Shown piece by piece: positions 8,435 through 16,626 of a stretch of DNA of 64,000 bases. Below the pieces are notes generated by a model that searched no databases, was not told the DNA's origin, and was given only the letters and a program-made list of their open reading frames with translations. The translations under genes were made by a program, and so were the position numbers. This DNA is from Amycolatopsis rifamycinica (GTDB lineage: Bacteria; Actinomycetota; Actinomycetes; Mycobacteriales; Pseudonocardiaceae): contig NZ_JMQI01000068.1 of assembly GCF_000695625.1 (NCBI RefSeq), positions 186,001 through 250,000 of the forward strand, given 5' to 3'. Positions within the stretch are counted from its first letter, which is position 1. Every line of letters starts with the position of its first letter.

Positions 8435-9045
8435 GGACGGTCGACCCGGTCAAGCACGCGGCCAAGCGCCGCGCGATCGTCGACGCCGCCGCCGGGTGCT
8501 TCGCCGAGAAGGGCTTCGAGCGGACGACGACGGCGGACATCTGCCGGGCCGCGGGCATCAGCTCCGGCAGCCTCTTCCACTACTTCCCCAGCAAACGCGC
8601 GGTGTTCACGGCGATCTTCACCGACGACGCCGCCGAAACGGCCGAACGGCTCGAAGCCGCGGCCAAGACGGCGGACCCGCTGGCGGCGCTGCTCGACGTC
8701 GTCACCGAGCTGGCCGGCCAGGTCGCGCACCCGGCGATCGCCCGGCTCGTGCTGGAAGCCGCCGCCCAGGCCGCCCGCGACGACGAGTTCGCCGCACTGA
8801 TCCGGCGCAACGACGCGGCCCTCCGCGACGGCTTGTCGGTGCTGGTCGCCCGCGCCGCCGACGCCGGGCTGGCCGACCCCGGCGTCGCCCCGCACGCGGC
8901 CGCCGGGTGGCTCGCCGGCCTGATCGACGCGATGGTTTCGCGGGCGAGCCTGGATCCGGACCTCGATCTGGCGGCCGAGCTGGCGATCCTGCGGACGATC
9001 CTGATCCGGTTCCTTCGCCCGGTTTCGCCTCCGGACGGCGGGTGA
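8431..9045 (+). CDS. TetR family transcriptional regulator
   Basis: 204-aa TetR repressor with N-terminal helix-turn-helix TTTADICRAAGISSGSLFHY (about residues 29-48) followed by FPSKRAVF. The C-terminal ligand domain is Ala-rich, as in AcrR-type proteins. It is translationally coupled to the YqeB-like gene by a 4-bp overlap. The operator upstream of that gene gives a simple autorepressed two-gene unit. The following GrpE-like gene starts 19 bp downstream and may be read through. Confidence 0.9.
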   Translation: MRTVDPVKHAAKRRAIVDAAAGCFAEKGFERTTTADICRAAGISSGSLFHYFPSKRAVFTAIFTDDAAETAERLEAAAKTADPLAALLDVVTELAGQVAHPAIARLVLEAAAQAARDDEFAALIRRNDAALRDGLSVLVARAADAGLADPGVAPHAAAGWLAGLIDAMVSRASLDPDLDLAAELAILRTILIRFLRPVSPPDGG

Positions 9046-9063
9046 GTCCGCCAAACTGTCCGC

Positions 9064-9450
9064 ATGGCGTGGTTTCGCAAGGAGGGAACCGGCGGCGGCT
9101 CCGCCGCGTCGGACACCGATGTGCACCCCTTGCAGCAGGTGAGTGATCTTGAACGGGCCCTCGCCGATCGCCAGGCGCTGATCCAGATGTGCCTGTACGC
9201 GCTGGACCGCGCCCGCAGCGGCGGGGTCGTCGAACGCCTGGAGGAGGGGCTCGCCGCGATCGGCGTCCACGCCCTGCGGCCCGACGGCGAGCGGTTCGAC
9301 CCGGCCCGCCACGAAGCCGGCGGCGCGGTCCCGACCGAAGACCCGGCGCTCGACGGCATCGTCGCCGAAACCGAGGTCACCGGTTTCGCCGACCACGACC
9401 GCCTCCTGCGCGCCCCGATCGTCACCGTCTACGCGAAGAAGAGCCCGTGA
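9064..9450 (+). CDS. Minimal GrpE-like nucleotide exchange factor
   Basis: 128-aa protein matching the C-terminal half of GrpE. The short helix ADRQALIQMCLYALDRA is followed by the beta-wing region LAAIGVHALRPDGERFDPARHE and ends LLRAPIVTVYAKK, like the GrpE end RVLRPAMVVVAK. The long N-terminal coiled coil of GrpE is missing, and no Hsp70 gene is in the window. The ATG at 9064 is preceded by CAAACT and 6 nt (leaderless pattern). Its stop overlaps the GTG of the dynamin-like GTPase, so it may act with that protein. GrpE-like genes next to dynamin-like genes are a recurring actinobacterial arrangement. Confidence 0.75.
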   Translation: MAWFRKEGTGGGSAASDTDVHPLQQVSDLERALADRQALIQMCLYALDRARSGGVVERLEEGLAAIGVHALRPDGERFDPARHEAGGAVPTEDPALDGIVAETEVTGFADHDRLLRAPIVTVYAKKSP

Positions 9451-11285
9451 GCGCACCGACCGCGCCGAGCCTGCCCGCCCAGGTCGCCGCGACCCGAGAC
9501 CAGCTGCTGACCGTCGTCCGCGACGCCGATCCGGCCGCCGCCAAGTGGGTCGAGGAAATCCGGAAGGCCCGGCCGAAGAAGCCGGCCGTCGTGGTCGTCG
9601 GCGAGACGAACCGCGGCAAGAGTTCGCTGGTCAACGCCCTGCTCGCGCGGCCGGGGCTGTCCCCGGTGGACGCCGACGTCGCCACCGCGACCTATCTGGT
9701 GTTCGACCACGCGGACACCTGGGGCGCGCAGGCCTGCTACCCCGGCCAGCTCGCCCCGGTGCCGATCGACCTCGGCCAGCTGATCAACTGGGTGTCCGCC
9801 GCGCACGAGCTGCCGCCGGGCCAGATCCCGCCGCGGTACGTCGAGGTCACCGGCCCGGTGCCGCTGCTCGAACGGCTTTCGCTGGTCGACACGCCGGGCG
9901 TCGGCGGGCTCGACTCGATGCACGGCGAGCTGGCCAAGGAAGCCGCCGCGGGCGCCACCGCGCTGCTGTTCGTCGTCGACGCGTCGGCGCCGTTCACCTC
10001 GACCGAGCTGCAGTTCCTGCGTGACGTCGGTGAGCGCGTCGAGACCGTCGTGTTCGCGCTGACCAAGGTGGACATGTTCCGCGGCTGGCGCGAGGTCATG
10101 GCGGCCGACCGGCAGCTGCTGCGCGACCACGCGCCCCGCTTCGCCGAGGCGGTGTTCCACCCGGTGTCGGCGCGGATGTTCGAGACCGCCGCGAAGGCGC
10201 CCAACGAGCAGATGGCCGCGATGCTGCGGGAGAAGTCCGGCGTCGCGGCGATCCAGACCGCGCTGCAGGAGCTGCTCGTCGGCCGCTCGGCGATGCTCGG
10301 CGAGGCGAACACGCTGCGCGCGCTGTCCAGTGCGCTCGGCGAGTTGAAGGCCAAGCTGCAGGCCGAGAGCCGGGCGCTGTCGGCAGGCGAGGCCGAGGCC
10401 GAGCAGCTGCGCGAACGCCGTGACCAGCTGCAGGCCGAACGCCGGACCTCGACCCGCGGCTGGCAGCTGAAGCTGCGCGGCGAGGTGCAGCGCACCCGCG
10501 TCGAGGTCGGGCACGAAAGCAGCCGGCAGATGCGGGACGCGCAGACCCACTTCCGCCAGCTGATCGACGCGGCCAAGCGCGACGAGCTGGCCGCGCTGCC
10601 CCAGCAGGTCGACATCGCGCTGCAGACGACGTCGCAGCGGATCTCGATGCTGCTTTCGCAGCGGCTGAACCAGGTCACCAACGTCTCGCTGTCGGAGCTG
10701 TTCTCCCCGGAAGAGCTCGACGTCATCCGCGCGCAGTTCGCCCGCGCGGGCGGCCCGCCGGTCGTCCTGCGCCCGCCGGACAAGAAGCCGCCGACGGCCG
10801 AGGACAAGCTGCTCGTCTTCATGGGCATCTCCGGCGGCGTCGGCGCGGGCAAGGTCGCCGCGCTGCCGCTGGCCGGCGTCGCGATCCTGAACCCGGTCGT
10901 GCTGCCCGCGACGATCATCATCGGCCTCGGCGCCGGCTGGTGGATGGCCCGCACGCGCAAGCACGCCGCCGACAAGCAGCACATGAAGCAGTGGCTGGTC
11001 GAGGCCATCGCGGACGCCCGTTCGACGCTCGACCAGCTCGTCGCCGAGCAGCTCATCGAGGCCGAGCAGCAGCTGTCGATGGCGTTGGACGAAGCGCTGG
11101 GCCGGCGCATCGACGCGATCGAGGCCGAGCTGAAGGAAGTCGACAAGACGATCAAGATGGGCGCGCAGGAGCGGGCCAAGAAGATCGCCGTCGTGTCGAA
11201 GCGGCTCAAGGAGGTCAGCGACGGCCGTGAGCGTGCCGAAGCCTTCCTGACGCGGATCCGGGCGCTGCGGGACAAGACGGCCTGA
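9447..11285 (+). CDS. Dynamin-like GTPase with membrane hairpin
   Basis: 612-aa dynamin-like protein. G1 is GETNRGKSSLVNALL near residue 52, G3 is DTPGVGG near 150 and G4 is LTKVD near 205. Long coiled-coil segments follow (about 300-400 and 520-612), separated by a hydrophobic hairpin (about 455-498, containing GGVGAGKVAALPLAGVAIL and VVLPATIIIGLGAGWWMA), the usual membrane paddle of bacterial dynamins. The GTG at 9447 overlaps the GrpE-like stop (GTGA), so the two are coupled. It likely remodels or repairs the inner membrane, possibly with the 5649 GTPase. Confidence 0.88.
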   Translation: MSAPTAPSLPAQVAATRDQLLTVVRDADPAAAKWVEEIRKARPKKPAVVVVGETNRGKSSLVNALLARPGLSPVDADVATATYLVFDHADTWGAQACYPGQLAPVPIDLGQLINWVSAAHELPPGQIPPRYVEVTGPVPLLERLSLVDTPGVGGLDSMHGELAKEAAAGATALLFVVDASAPFTSTELQFLRDVGERVETVVFALTKVDMFRGWREVMAADRQLLRDHAPRFAEAVFHPVSARMFETAAKAPNEQMAAMLREKSGVAAIQTALQELLVGRSAMLGEANTLRALSSALGELKAKLQAESRALSAGEAEAEQLRERRDQLQAERRTSTRGWQLKLRGEVQRTRVEVGHESSRQMRDAQTHFRQLIDAAKRDELAALPQQVDIALQTTSQRISMLLSQRLNQVTNVSLSELFSPEELDVIRAQFARAGGPPVVLRPPDKKPPTAEDKLLVFMGISGGVGAGKVAALPLAGVAILNPVVLPATIIIGLGAGWWMARTRKHAADKQHMKQWLVEAIADARSTLDQLVAEQLIEAEQQLSMALDEALGRRIDAIEAELKEVDKTIKMGAQERAKKIAVVSKRLKEVSDGRERAEAFLTRIRALRDKTA

Positions 11286-11386
11286 TCGCCGGTCCGGTTG
11301 TGAAGCGGAACCGAACGGGCCTACGGTGAGTCATACCCTCAGACAGCAGGTCGGAGCGTGTTACCCGGTTCGAAGGGGGAAGTGCC

Positions 11387-12091
11387 ATGTGGGTCGACGA
11401 GAGCGGCGGCAGCGACACCGACGCGAGCAGCCCGGACGCGATGACCGTCCACGTCGACGGCCAGGATTACCAGGCCGAGGTCAACTACGACGTGAACGAA
11501 GACGGGGTGAACGACACCGCGATCATCGAGCACGAGAACGGCTCGGCCCAGGCCTTCATCGACACGAACCACGACGGCGAGGCCGACCACTACGCGGTGC
11601 TGGACGAGAACGGGAAGGTCGTCGATCAGGCCGTCTACGACGAGGCCAGCGGCCAGTGGATCCAGGACGGCTCCGGCGGCGGCCACGACGACTCCGACAC
11701 CGGCGGCCGGGACGACAGCTCGGGTGGCCACATCCACGCCGACCTGCCGGACGGCGAGGTGGACGCGGGGGTCGCGACCATCGACACCGACCACGACGGA
11801 CACAACGACACCGCCATCGTCGAGACGAAGAGCGGCGGCACCATCGCCTTCACCGACAAGGACGGCGACGGCGAAGCGGACATCGCGGTGCAGACCGAGT
11901 CCGACGGCACGACCACGACGTTCGAGCACTCCGGCCCCGGCCAGTGGACCGAAGTCGCCAGTGGACTGATGAACACCCCGGCCGAGGGCGACCCGGCCGC
12001 GGACGCCGCCTGGGGCGAGGCCGGCACGCAGACGCTGGAGGGCGTCGCGCGCATCGACTCCGGTACGGGGCAGTGGATCTCGCCGAACTGA
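11387..12091 (+). CDS. Acidic Asp-rich repeat protein (DUF6802-like)
   Basis: 234-aa very acidic protein with repeated DxDxDGxxD-like segments (VNEDGVNDTAIIEHENG, TDHDGHNDTAIVETKSG, DKDGDGEADIAVQTE), resembling calcium-binding or dockerin-type loops and arranged as two similar halves separated by a Gly/Asp/Ser linker. There is no signal peptide or membrane helix. The ATG at 11387 follows a clear AAGGGGGA ribosome site. It follows the GTPase gene by 101 bp and ends at a strong terminator, closing the cluster. Similar proteins neighbour dynamin/IniB-type genes in related bacteria; function unknown. Confidence 0.72.
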   Translation: MWVDESGGSDTDASSPDAMTVHVDGQDYQAEVNYDVNEDGVNDTAIIEHENGSAQAFIDTNHDGEADHYAVLDENGKVVDQAVYDEASGQWIQDGSGGGHDDSDTGGRDDSSGGHIHADLPDGEVDAGVATIDTDHDGHNDTAIVETKSGGTIAFTDKDGDGEADIAVQTESDGTTTTFEHSGPGQWTEVASGLMNTPAEGDPAADAAWGEAGTQTLEGVARIDSGTGQWISPN

Positions 12092-12112
12092 GGTGACCCA
12101 CGTCATAGTTTG

Positions 12113-12140
12113 AAAGCCCGGGGCTTCCGCCCCGGGCTTT
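12113..12140 (+). terminator. Rho-independent terminator closing the GTPase cluster
   Basis: Perfect 12-bp stem (AAAGCCCGGGGC with GCCCCGGGCTTT) and TTCC loop, 22 nt after the stop of the Asp-rich protein gene, followed by CTTC. Confidence 0.9.
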
Positions 12141-12266
12141 CTTCATGTCGTCAATGAAAAGAAAGCCGCCTTCTGAATCGATCCCCTTATCGGTCCTGTG
12201 AGAGAACGTACACGTCAGCTCTCTGTTACCTGCCGGTCATGCGGTTACTCTCGAAGAATCCCAAAT

Positions 12267-12356
12267 CGCGCACACCGGTTCGCCAGCCGGTGCGCGAAGC
12301 CATTCGGTCGCCGGCAATGACGCCCGCACCGGGACAACGTCGTTCCGGTGCGGGCG
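12267..12356 (+). promoter_or_regulatory. Structured leader upstream of pckG
   Basis: The 243 bp between the terminator and pckG hold two hairpins. The first (12267-12296) pairs CGCGCAC...CCGG with CCGGTGCGCG with a 2-nt bulge. The second (12321-12356) has a perfect 12-bp stem, CGCCCGCACCGG with CCGGTGCGGGCG, and a 12-nt loop, ending 18 nt before the AGGAG ribosome site. A weak T-rich stretch (CATTTGT) follows. This could be an attenuator or a protein-binding leader; it matches no riboswitch class I know. Confidence 0.5.
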
Positions 12357-12384
12357 CATTTGTCGTCGGAAGTCAGGAGTAGAG

Positions 12385-14208
12385 ATGACCGCAGTCGCCA
12401 TCCCCGGACTGGACACCGCGCCGACGACGCACACCGGCGTGCTGTCCTTCGTCCGGGAGGTCGCCGAGCTGACCACCCCGGACCGCGTGGTGTGGGTCGA
12501 CGGGTCAGCCGAAGAAGCCGCCCGGATCAACCAGGAGCTGGTCGAGGCGGGCACGTTCGTGCAGCTCAAGTCGAAGCCGAACTCCTTCTGGGCCACTTCC
12601 GACCCGAACGACGTCGCCCGCGTGGAAGACCGGACCTTCATCTGTTCGGAGCGTCCCGAGGACGCCGGTCCGACCAACAACTGGATGGACCCGGCCGAGA
12701 TGAAGGCCACCATGACCGAGCTGTTCCGCGGCTCGATGCGCGGCCGCACGATGTACGTCATCCCGTTCTGCATGGGCCCGCTCGGCGACGACAATCCCAA
12801 GCTGGGTATCGAAATCACGGATTTCGCCTACGTCGTCGCTTCGATGCGCGTGATGACCCGTGCGGGCAAGGCGGCCCTCGAGAAGTTCATCGCGCCGGAT
12901 GGCAGTGAGCGTGAATTCGTGCCGGCGCTGCACTCGGTCGGCAAGCCGCTCGAACCGGGCGAGAAGGACGTTTCCTGGCCCTGCAACGAAACGAAGTACA
13001 TTTCGCACTTCCCCGAAGAGCGCGCGATCTGGAGCTACGGCTCGGGCTACGGCGGCAACTCCCTGCTGGGCAAGAAGTGCTACTCACTGCGCATCGCGTC
13101 GGTGATGGCCCGCGACGAGGGCTGGCTCGCCGAGCACATGCTGATCCTCAAGCTGATCTCGCCCGAGGACAAGGTCCACTACGTCGCGGCGGCGTTCCCG
13201 AGCGCCTGCGGCAAGACCAACCTCGCCATGCTGCAGCCGACCATCCCGGGCTGGCGCGCCGAGACCCTGGGTGACGACATCGCCTGGATGCGCTTCGGCG
13301 AGGACGGCCGCCTGTACGCGGTGAACCCGGAGTTCGGCTTCTTCGGCGTCGCGCCGGGCACCGACTGGCACACCAACCCGAACGCGATGCGCACGATCGA
13401 GAAGGGCAACACGGTCTTCACGAACGTCGCCCTGACCGACGACGGCGACATCTGGTGGGAGGGCATGGAGAACAAGCCCGCCCACGCCACCTCGTGGAAG
13501 CACCAGGACTGGACGCCGGACTCGGACGAGAAGGCCGCCCACCCGAACTCGCGCTACTGCACGCCGATGTCGCAGTGCCCGATCCTCGCGCCGGAGTGGG
13601 ACGACCCGAAGGGCGTGCCGATCTCGGCGATCCTGTTCGGCGGCCGTCGCAAGACCACGGTTCCGCTGGTGAACGAGGCCCGCGACTGGCAGCACGGTGT
13701 CTTCATGGGCGCCACGATGTCGTCCGAAACCACCGCCGCGGCCGCCGGTGCGGTCGGCAACGTCCGGCGCGACCCGATGGCGATGCTGCCGTTCCTCGGC
13801 TACCACGCCGGTGACTACTTCAAGCACTGGCTGACCCTGGGCAAGAACGCCGACGCGACCAAGCTGCCGAAGATCTTCTACGTCAACTGGTTCCGCCGCG
13901 GCGACGACGGCCGCTTCCTGTGGCCGGGCTTCGGCGAGAACTCGCGGATCCTGAAGTGGGTCGTCGAGCGCGTCGAGGGCAAGGGCAACGCCGTCGAGAC
14001 GCCGGTCGGCTTCGTGCCGCGGGCGGAGGACCTCGACACCGAGGGCCTGACCGAGCCGCTCGAGGACATCCAGGCCGCCCTGGACGTCAAGCCCGAGGAG
14101 TGGCGCGAGGAGCTGCCGCTGATCGAGGAGTGGTTCGAGAAGATCGGCGACAAGGTTCCGACGTCGCTGCGTGACGAGCTCGACGCGCTGGCCCAGCGCC
14201 TCGCCTGA
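12385..14208 (+). CDS. pckG: Phosphoenolpyruvate carboxykinase (GTP)
   Basis: 607-aa cytosolic enzyme that converts oxaloacetate plus GTP to phosphoenolpyruvate, CO2 and GDP, the first step of gluconeogenesis from organic acids. The GTP-class active-site loop FPSACGKTNLAM with the reactive Cys is near residue 275; the upstream segment GSGYGGNSLLGKKCYSLR and FGGRRKTTVPLV are also typical. Length matches the family. The ATG at 12385 has AGGAG 5 nt upstream. It is a single-gene unit between two strong terminators. The MctP carrier at 21860 would bring in suitable monocarboxylate substrates. Confidence 0.97.
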   Translation: MTAVAIPGLDTAPTTHTGVLSFVREVAELTTPDRVVWVDGSAEEAARINQELVEAGTFVQLKSKPNSFWATSDPNDVARVEDRTFICSERPEDAGPTNNWMDPAEMKATMTELFRGSMRGRTMYVIPFCMGPLGDDNPKLGIEITDFAYVVASMRVMTRAGKAALEKFIAPDGSEREFVPALHSVGKPLEPGEKDVSWPCNETKYISHFPEERAIWSYGSGYGGNSLLGKKCYSLRIASVMARDEGWLAEHMLILKLISPEDKVHYVAAAFPSACGKTNLAMLQPTIPGWRAETLGDDIAWMRFGEDGRLYAVNPEFGFFGVAPGTDWHTNPNAMRTIEKGNTVFTNVALTDDGDIWWEGMENKPAHATSWKHQDWTPDSDEKAAHPNSRYCTPMSQCPILAPEWDDPKGVPISAILFGGRRKTTVPLVNEARDWQHGVFMGATMSSETTAAAAGAVGNVRRDPMAMLPFLGYHAGDYFKHWLTLGKNADATKLPKIFYVNWFRRGDDGRFLWPGFGENSRILKWVVERVEGKGNAVETPVGFVPRAEDLDTEGLTEPLEDIQAALDVKPEEWREELPLIEEWFEKIGDKVPTSLRDELDALAQRLA

Positions 14209-14221
14209 GTTTCCCTGAGCA

Positions 14222-14257
14222 GGGGACGCCTCCCGGCCGCATCCGGGAGGCGTCCCC
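14222..14257 (+). terminator. Rho-independent terminator of pckG
   Basis: 15-bp perfect stem (GGGGACGCCTCCCGG with CCGGGAGGCGTCCCC), 6-nt loop, then GTCTTGGTTT; 13 nt after the pckG stop. Confidence 0.92.
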
Positions 14258-14285
14258 GTCTTGGTTTCCGGGTAGTTTCGCGGCC

Positions 14286-15128
14286 ATGAGACCGTTCCGC
14301 TTCGGCGTGGCGTTGTACGTGCCCGGCTCCCGGGCCGAGCTGATGGCGAAGTGCCGTCAGGCCGAGGACCTCGGCTACGACGTCGTCGGCGTGGTCGACC
14401 ACCTCGGGCGGGTCGCGCCGCTGCCCACGTTGCTCCTGGCCGCCGAAGCCACCGAGCGGATCCGGCTGAACACCTACGTCCTCAACGCGAGCTTCCACAA
14501 CCCGGTGCTGCTGGCCCGCGACCTCGCCGCGCTCGACGAGTTCACCGGCGGCCGGCTGGAGATCGGGATGGGCGCCGGGTACGTCCGCGAGGAGTTCGAA
14601 GCCGCCGGGATCGACTGGGGCACGCCCGGCCGCCGGTTCGGCCGGCTAGCCGACCTGGTCACCGAGGTGGAGCGCACGTTCGCCGGCCGCTCGCGGCCGC
14701 CGTTGCTGCTCGGCGGCCGCGGCGACCGGATGCTGACCTTCGCCGCCGCGCACGCCGACACCATCGCCCTCACCGGAACGGCACCCGGCGCGGCCGAGGG
14801 GCGGCTGGCCCTGGCCGGTCCCGCCGCGCTGGCCGAGCGCGCCGGCTTCGTGAAGCGGGTGCTCGGCGGCCGGGACGCCGAGCTGAACCTGATGGTCCAC
14901 TTCGTCCGGATCACCGACGACCGGCGGGCGGCCCTGGAAGCGGCGCACGAGCTCGTGCCGCACCTCGGCGTCGAGGAGCTGGGCGCGCTCGCCACGGTCC
15001 TCGCCGGCTCGGCGGAAGCGGTGGCCGAGCAGCTGCGGCACACGCGGGAGACGCTCGGCGCCAGCTACTTCACCGTGCTCGAAGACGACCTGACCAGGCT
15101 CGCCCCGGTGATCGAAAAGCTCCGCTGA
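14286..15128 (+). CDS. F420-dependent LLM class oxidoreductase
   Basis: 280-aa luciferase-like (TIM-barrel) oxidoreductase, of the short subfamily that probably uses coenzyme F420. Typical segments are AEDLGYDVVGVVDHL (about 25-40), RLNTYVLNASFHNPVLLARD (about 60-79), GRLEIGMGAGYVREEFEAAG and PPLLLGGRGDRML. The start is ATG 14286, with -10 TAGTTT (14273-14278) 7 nt before it and no ribosome site, so it is probably leaderless. It is a tandem paralogue of the next gene. Substrate unknown. Confidence 0.88.
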   Translation: MRPFRFGVALYVPGSRAELMAKCRQAEDLGYDVVGVVDHLGRVAPLPTLLLAAEATERIRLNTYVLNASFHNPVLLARDLAALDEFTGGRLEIGMGAGYVREEFEAAGIDWGTPGRRFGRLADLVTEVERTFAGRSRPPLLLGGRGDRMLTFAAAHADTIALTGTAPGAAEGRLALAGPAALAERAGFVKRVLGGRDAELNLMVHFVRITDDRRAALEAAHELVPHLGVEELGALATVLAGSAEAVAEQLRHTRETLGASYFTVLEDDLTRLAPVIEKLR

Positions 15129-15142
15129 GTACCTTGGTCGGC

Positions 15143-16024
15143 ATGACTGGGGATTTCCGTTTCGGGATCAACATGCTCGTGCCGGCCGGCCGCGCCGCCT
15201 GGGTCGAGAAGTGCCGCAAAGCCGAGGATCTCGGCTACGACGTCCTGTCGGCGGCCGACCACCTGGGCATGGCGCCGCCGTTCCCGGCGCTCGTGCTGGC
15301 CGGCGAGGTCACCTCGCGCGTCAAGCTGAACACGTTCGTGCTCAACGCACCGTTCTACAACCCGGTGCTGCTCGCCCGGGACGTCACGGGCACCGACCAG
15401 TTCACCGACGGGCGGCTGGAGCTGGGGCTCGGCGCCGGGTACGTCAAGGAGGAGTTCGAGGCGGCCGGGATGCCGTTCCCGTCCGCGCGCGAGCGCGTCG
15501 ACCACCTCGAGCGGACGATCACCGAGCTGAAGCGGCTGTACGCCGACCCGGAGCACAAGCCGGCGCCGGTGCGCCCGGCCGGGCCGCCGCTGCTGCTGGG
15601 CGGCCGCGGCGACCGGCTGCTGACGCTGGCCGCGGAGCACGCCGACATCATCAGCTTCACCGGGACCACCAAGACTCCCGACGGCTCGCCCCTGGCCGCG
15701 GCCGCGGCCGAGGAGGTCGACGAGCGCGTGGCGTTCGTCCGGGCGAAACTCGGCGACCGCGCGTCTTCGGTCGAGTTCAACCTGCTTTGCCAGTTCGTGA
15801 AGGTCACGAACGACCGCGCGGCCGGCCTGGCCGAGCTGGAGCAGCTGGTGGGCGGCCGCCTGAGCGCCGCGGAGATCGGCGAGCTGCCGGTCGCCCTCGT
15901 CGGCACGGCCGCGCAGATCGCCGAGCAGCTCCGAGGGCACCGCGACCGGTTCGGGTTCAGCTACTTCACCATCCTCGAACCGTTCCTCGACGAGTTCGCG
16001 CCGGTCCTCGAAGCCCTCCGATGA
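15143..16024 (+). CDS. F420-dependent LLM class oxidoreductase (tandem paralogue)
   Basis: 293-aa protein collinear with the preceding one: AEDLGYDVLSAADHLG, KLNTFVLNAPFYNPVLLARD, GLGAGYVKEEFEAAGM and PPLLLGGRGDRLL. The start is ATG 15143. A -10-like TACCTT (15130-15135) lies 7 nt before it, directly after the stop of the first paralogue, so it may have its own leaderless promoter. It overlaps the ABC ATPase gene by 4 bp, linking it to a transporter unit. Substrate unknown. Confidence 0.88.
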   Translation: MTGDFRFGINMLVPAGRAAWVEKCRKAEDLGYDVLSAADHLGMAPPFPALVLAGEVTSRVKLNTFVLNAPFYNPVLLARDVTGTDQFTDGRLELGLGAGYVKEEFEAAGMPFPSARERVDHLERTITELKRLYADPEHKPAPVRPAGPPLLLGGRGDRLLTLAAEHADIISFTGTTKTPDGSPLAAAAAEEVDERVAFVRAKLGDRASSVEFNLLCQFVKVTNDRAAGLAELEQLVGGRLSAAEIGELPVALVGTAAQIAEQLRGHRDRFGFSYFTILEPFLDEFAPVLEALR

Positions 16025-16626
16025 TCGACGCGAAGGGGCTCGGCGTCCGGGCCGGCGAGCTGTGGCTGTTCGACGACCTGGACTTCAGCGTCGACCCCGG
16101 CGAGTGCGCCGCGATCGTCGGGCCGAACGGGGTCGGCAAATCGACGTTGATGCGCTGCTTCTACGGCATGCAGAAGCCGCAGCGGGGCCGCGTGCTGGTG
16201 GACGGCAAGGTGCCGGACGAGCGGGACGTCGAGTTCCGCCGCAAGGTGTCAGTGCTCTTCGACGACTCCGACTTCTTCGCCGAGCTGACCCCGTTGCAGC
16301 ACCTCGAGCTGCTGTCCGGCTCGTTCGGCGCCGACCTCGGCGACCACGAGGAGCTGCTGCGGGACGCGGGCCTCGGCGAACGCATGCGCGTGACGTCCGG
16401 CCACTTCTCCGCGGGCCAGCGCCGCCGCCTGCTGCTGCTCGGCGTCACCGCCCGGCCGCACCGGGTGCTGCTGCTGGACGAGCCGGAACGCGCGCTGGAC
16501 ACCGCGGGCAAGGAGTGGCTGGTCGAGGTGATCGCCCGGTCGACGGCGGCCGGCGCGGCGGTCGTGGTGGCCACCCACCACCCGCCGCTGCTGGAGGCCG
16601 CGGACAGCGTGCTCGAACTGTGGTGA
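16021..16626 (+). CDS. ABC transporter ATP-binding protein
   Basis: 201-aa stand-alone ATPase. Walker A is GPNGVGKST (about 36-44), the signature is HFSAGQRRR (a variant of LSGGQ), Walker B is HRVLLLDEPERALD and the switch His is in VVATHHPP. It is short, with no C-terminal extension. It overlaps the upstream oxidoreductase (ATGA) and the downstream membrane protein (GTGA), so three genes are coupled. With the next gene it probably makes an ABC exporter; cargo unknown. Confidence 0.88.
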   Translation: MIDAKGLGVRAGELWLFDDLDFSVDPGECAAIVGPNGVGKSTLMRCFYGMQKPQRGRVLVDGKVPDERDVEFRRKVSVLFDDSDFFAELTPLQHLELLSGSFGADLGDHEELLRDAGLGERMRVTSGHFSAGQRRRLLLLGVTARPHRVLLLDEPERALDTAGKEWLVEVIARSTAAGAAVVVATHHPPLLEAADSVLELW

